A DNA stretch of 64,000 nt, taken from NCBI GenBank assembly GCA_016714225.1, contig JADJNS010000006.1, positions 496,001 through 560,000 of the forward strand, given 5' to 3'. Under the pieces are notes generated by a model that was not told the DNA's origin, made no database searches, and saw nothing but the letters and a program-made list of their open reading frames with translations. The DNA is from Archangiaceae bacterium. GTDB lineage: Bacteria > Myxococcota > Myxococcia > Myxococcales > Myxococcaceae. The translations under genes and the position numbers were made by a program. This document shows, piece after piece, positions 61,158-64,000 of the stretch. Positions within the stretch are counted from its first letter, which is position 1. Every line of letters starts with the position of its first letter.

Positions 61158-61976
61158 ATGCCTTTCGCCTTCGATGAGCTGTCGTTCGACGCGCGCGCGC
61201 CCGGGCCGCTCGCCTCGGCGCTCACCGATCTCATCGACGGCAAGCGGCTGGGCGTGGTGGTGCGCCAGGTGCTCGACCCGTCGCTGCTCGCCGCGGCGCT
61301 GGCGCGGCTCACCTCGGGCCAGACCGACTTCACCATTCGCCCCTCGGGCTACTTCGAGGGGCGGGTGTTCGGCCGGCTGCTCACCGAAGAGCCCGACCCC
61401 GAGCTCTACTTCTCTGACGCGGCCCGCTTCGACGAGCGCAGCGCGGCGGTGCTCGGGCCCGATTTCCAGCGCGAGCTCGACGCCGCGTTCGCCACCGTAG
61501 CGGCAGGCGCCCGCGTGGCCCCGGCCAGGGACGCCAGAGGCCGCTCGTACCTGCCGCTCTCGATTCGCGAGATGGTGCCCGGCGGGTTCATCGTGCCGCA
61601 CTACGAGAACGAGGCGCTCGACTGCCCGCAGATGGCCGAGCTGCGGGCGCGGCTCACCCCGCGCGCGCAGGTGAGCCTCTATGCGCCGCTGCAGCTGCCC
61701 GAGCGGGGCGGGGCGCTGCGCCTGCACGACATCGGCGAGGCCGACCCGCGCGCCAAGCAGTACGCCGGCGACGACCGGGCCAGCGACGAGGCGATGCGGC
61801 AGCTCGACGCCTCGGCGCGCTGGCTCGACGTGCGCGTCGGAGTGGGCGACCTGCTGCTCTTCGACGCCAGCCGCTACGTGCACCGGGTCACCCGGGTCGA
61901 AGGCGCCCGCTCGCGGTGGACGATGGGGTGCTTCGTGGGCCGCGACCGCGACGGCGCGCTGGTGCGGTGGACATGA
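61158..61976 (+). CDS. 2-oxoglutarate/Fe(II)-dependent oxygenase family protein
   Basis: 272 aa. The double-stranded beta-helix ligand set is visible: HYE (His148, Glu150; most homologues have HxD), distal His242 in SRYVHRV and the 2OG-binding Arg253 in SRWTMG. Likely hydroxylates or oxidises a substrate with O2. ATG at 61158. Overlaps the MBL gene by ATGA, so it is co-translated with it. The carboxylate ligand Glu rather than Asp is noted but tolerated in some families. Confidence 0.82.
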   Translation: MPFAFDELSFDARAPGPLASALTDLIDGKRLGVVVRQVLDPSLLAAALARLTSGQTDFTIRPSGYFEGRVFGRLLTEEPDPELYFSDAARFDERSAAVLGPDFQRELDAAFATVAAGARVAPARDARGRSYLPLSIREMVPGGFIVPHYENEALDCPQMAELRARLTPRAQVSLYAPLQLPERGGALRLHDIGEADPRAKQYAGDDRASDEAMRQLDASARWLDVRVGVGDLLLFDASRYVHRVTRVEGARSRWTMGCFVGRDRDGALVRWT

Positions 61977-63412
61977 GCCGCCCCTCGCGGCTGCGGGTCA
62001 CCTTCGTCGGCCACCAGGGCTGGGCGCTCGACGCCGGCGGCCCGGTGGTGCTCGTCGACCCGCTGCTCGAGCCGGGCATCGGCGACGAGCCGCGGCCGTA
62101 CCTCGAGCTCTACCCCCCGCGCGACTTTCGCTTCGACCTCGCGCCGCCGGTGGCCGCGGTGCTGCTCACCCACGAGCACCCCGACCATTTTCACCTGCCC
62201 AGCCTGGCGAAGCTGCCGCGCGCGGTGCCGATCTGGCTCTCGGCGAACGCCAGCGAGGCGGCGCACCGGGTGATCGCCGAGCTGGGCTTCACCGTTCACC
62301 CGTTCGGCCCGGGCGCTCGCCTGGCCACCGCCGGCCTCGAGCTCGTCGCGCTCACCCCGTCGGGCCGCACCCGGATGGACGAGTGGGACGTGGTGCCCTT
62401 TCTCGCCCGCGACACCGGCGGGCACGGCTCGTTCTTGAGCACCATCGACCTCTCGCTGACCGAGCGGCTGATCGCCGAGGCGGCGCGCCTTCAGCCCAGG
62501 CCCGGGCTGTGGGCGGTACCCGACAACGACATGAACCTGTCGGACCTTCACCTCGCCATGCCCACCGGAGATCGCACCCAGTCGACCGCGCGCGGCTGGC
62601 GGGCCCAGCTCGAGCTGCTGCAGCGCGCCTGGGGGCCGGTGCAGGCCGCGCTCGTCTACGGCGGCGGGTTCTCGTTTCCCTCTGAGCTCGACTGGCTCAA
62701 CGCCCGCGCCTTCGACTCGAGCCCGCAGGCGATCGCCGCGGTGCTCGGCGAGCCGTGGCACGCGCTGCAGCCCGGTGACGCGGTCGAGATGGTCGGCGGG
62801 CTGTTCCGCGGCGGCCGGCAGCGCAGCGAGTGGCTGTCGCCGAAGCCCCTGCTGGAGTGGCCGCGGCACTCGGGCGACGAAGCGCCGGTCGACCCGTTCA
62901 CCCGCGTGCCCGAGGGCGCCTTGCTCTCGTCCGAAGAGCAGCTCGAGCTCGAGCGCGCGCTCGACGGCTTCGCGCAGGCGCTCTACGGCGGCCCGGTGTT
63001 CGAGGCGCTGCTCGAGCTCGACCCCGAGAAGGTCGCTCCGGCCCGCGCCGCGGTGGGCTTCGTGGTGCGCGACCTTCACCAGCGCGGCGACCGGGTCACC
63101 TTCGTCTACCAGCCGCGCGCAGCGCGCTTCACCCGCGGCAGCGGCGCCCCGACCGAGCTCGCCGCCTGCATCGAGGCGACCGCGCGCGACGCGCTGCAGG
63201 CGCTCACCGTGCAGCGCACCCCGAGCTACGCGGTGTTCGGGCGCATGCGCTTTCACCAGGCCCGAGGGGCGCACGCGGTGGGGCTCGACATGGCGCTCTA
63301 CGTGTACCTGCACCCGCTGCGGCACCCCGACGCGTTTCTCGCCGCGTACCGGCGCCAGCTCGCTCGCCTGAAGGGCGAGCCGGTGCTTCGCGCCGCGCAG
63401 GGGGCCGCATGA
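61973..63412 (+). CDS. Metallo-beta-lactamase fold hydrolase with C-terminal extension
   Basis: 479 aa. The MBL signature HEHPDH (His67, His69, Asp71, His72) is present, then further ligands in GGHGSF and DNDMNLSDLHLAMPTG. The N-terminal VTFVGHQGWALDAGGPVVLVDP strand is typical. The C-terminal 180 aa contain a separate domain that is not recognised. It sits between an oxygenase and a B12-radical-SAM gene, overlapping both by ATGA. Likely an enzyme step in one biosynthetic or modification pathway. Confidence 0.85.
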   Translation: MSRPSRLRVTFVGHQGWALDAGGPVVLVDPLLEPGIGDEPRPYLELYPPRDFRFDLAPPVAAVLLTHEHPDHFHLPSLAKLPRAVPIWLSANASEAAHRVIAELGFTVHPFGPGARLATAGLELVALTPSGRTRMDEWDVVPFLARDTGGHGSFLSTIDLSLTERLIAEAARLQPRPGLWAVPDNDMNLSDLHLAMPTGDRTQSTARGWRAQLELLQRAWGPVQAALVYGGGFSFPSELDWLNARAFDSSPQAIAAVLGEPWHALQPGDAVEMVGGLFRGGRQRSEWLSPKPLLEWPRHSGDEAPVDPFTRVPEGALLSSEEQLELERALDGFAQALYGGPVFEALLELDPEKVAPARAAVGFVVRDLHQRGDRVTFVYQPRAARFTRGSGAPTELAACIEATARDALQALTVQRTPSYAVFGRMRFHQARGAHAVGLDMALYVYLHPLRHPDAFLAAYRRQLARLKGEPVLRAAQGAA

Positions 63413-64000
63413 GCACCCGCCGCGCCGCGCTGGTGTGCATCGACCCGTGGCTCGCCCCGGGCAGCGACTACCGCCCGTTCAACTACAGCGCGCGCAAGGT
63501 GCAGGCGGCGGTGGTGGCCGACCCCGCGCTGGCGCACGTCGAGACCCGGCTGATCGAGTCGTGCGCCGCCGACGCCGACGAGTTCGTGACGCGGCTCACC
63601 GAGTTCGAGCCCGACGTGATCGGCTTCTCGTCGTACGTGTGGTCGTTCGACACCCTCATCGAGATCGGCGAGCGGCTGCGCGAGGTGCTGCCCAACGCCC
63701 GGCGCATCTTCGGCGGCCCCTCGGCGCGCCCCGAGATGTTCAAGCTGCCCCACTTTCAGGGCCGCACCTCTGCGGTCGACGCGCTGGTGGTGGGCGAGGG
63801 CGAAGAGGTGTTTCGCGAGATCTGCGGGCTGGCCGACGGCGCGAAGCTCGACGCGGTCGCGGGCCTGCAGCTGCCGGTCGGGGCGTCGAGCTTCCGGCCC
63901 ACCGCTGTTCGCGCGCTGCCCGACCTCTCGACGCTCGCCTCGCCCTACGCGCTCGGGCTGGTGCCCCAGGGCTCGTCGGCGCACGTCGAGTCGTTTCGCG
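63409..64000 (+). CDS. B12-binding radical SAM protein (N-terminal part; runs off the window)
   Basis: 197 codons visible, no stop before the edge. The N-terminal cobalamin-binding domain reads DVIGFSSYVWSFDTLIEIGERLREVLP, GGPSARPEMF and ALVVGEGEEVFREICGL. The radical SAM CxxxCxxC is expected further on. ATGA overlap with the MBL gene. Class B radical SAM enzymes perform methylations or rearrangements in natural-product or cofactor synthesis, which fits the operon. Confidence 0.85.
   Translation, partial: MSTRRAALVCIDPWLAPGSDYRPFNYSARKVQAAVVADPALAHVETRLIESCAADADEFVTRLTEFEPDVIGFSSYVWSFDTLIEIGERLREVLPNARRIFGGPSARPEMFKLPHFQGRTSAVDALVVGEGEEVFREICGLADGAKLDAVAGLQLPVGASSFRPTAVRALPDLSTLASPYALGLVPQGSSAHVESFR

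Overview
The window is a GC-rich chromosome segment from a member of the Myxococcota (myxobacteria or close relatives). I infer this from a lysozyme-like lipoprotein with a MYXO-CTERM-type C-terminal anchor, Cys-rich lipoproteins carrying long Gly-Gly-Ser-Gly-Thr-Ala repeat linkers, a eukaryote-like Ser/Thr kinase, two NtrC-type activators with many good sigma-54 (-24/-12) promoters, and a DUF1592/DUF1552 pair. Third codon positions are almost always G or C. I see no rRNA, tRNA, CRISPR array, insertion sequence or phage module.

Layout. 1-7.4 kb: secreted or lipoprotein genes (a partial Cys-rich protein, a triplicated-domain lipoprotein, a beta-helix lipoprotein) and an M20 peptidase. 7.4-16 kb: an NtrC/histidine-kinase pair divergent from a three-gene RND efflux operon. 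16-22.2 kb: a NrfJ-like/rhodanese/DUF302 group, a DUF4386 membrane protein, an AraC regulator and a phosphoribosyltransferase. 22.2-27 kb: an acetyltransferase, a PhnB-like protein, an ankyrin-DUF2314 protein, a C39-like peptidase and a 5'-truncated alcohol dehydrogenase. 27-34 kb: hemerythrin, universal stress proteins, a cytochrome c, an NtrC-type regulator, and an operon of CBS protein, globin-coupled kinase, dual-receiver protein and receiver-kinase. 34-41.7 kb: a cbb3 oxidase and assembly cluster (ccoG, P, Q, a fused ccoNO, S, I). 41.7-45.7 kb: desaturase, lipoprotein, another universal stress protein, DUF2267, DUF1801, DoxX-like. 45.7-55 kb: WYL regulator, GFA protein, GH25 protein, Ser/Thr kinase, PEGA protein, TonB-dependent receptor. 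55-59.2 kb: repeat lipoprotein and DUF1592/DUF1552. 59.5-64 kb: an RnfD-like protein divergent from a 2OG-oxygenase/MBL/B12-radical-SAM operon.

The most interesting signal is a probable low-oxygen or energy-stress regulon at about 18-45 kb. A recurrent palindrome (GCGCAR-N3-YTGCGC) sits mostly 20-75 bp upstream of sigma-54 promoters. Those promoters precede universal stress proteins, CBS, hemerythrin, cytochrome c, DUF2267 and DUF4386 genes, and the operon of the globin-coupled kinase; a further sigma-54 promoter with only a half-site precedes a phosphoribosyltransferase. The NtrC-type regulator at 29168 is the natural candidate activator. The gene content parallels the mycobacterial DosR dormancy regulon, but with sigma-54 logic.

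Sequence quality is uneven. Several conserved genes carry single-base frameshifts at short homopolymers. Two G-rich low-complexity stretches (about 22.73-22.82 kb and 51.2-51.5 kb) look like failed base calling, and two genes end abruptly at junctions (about 6810 and 26985). Treat those loci with caution.
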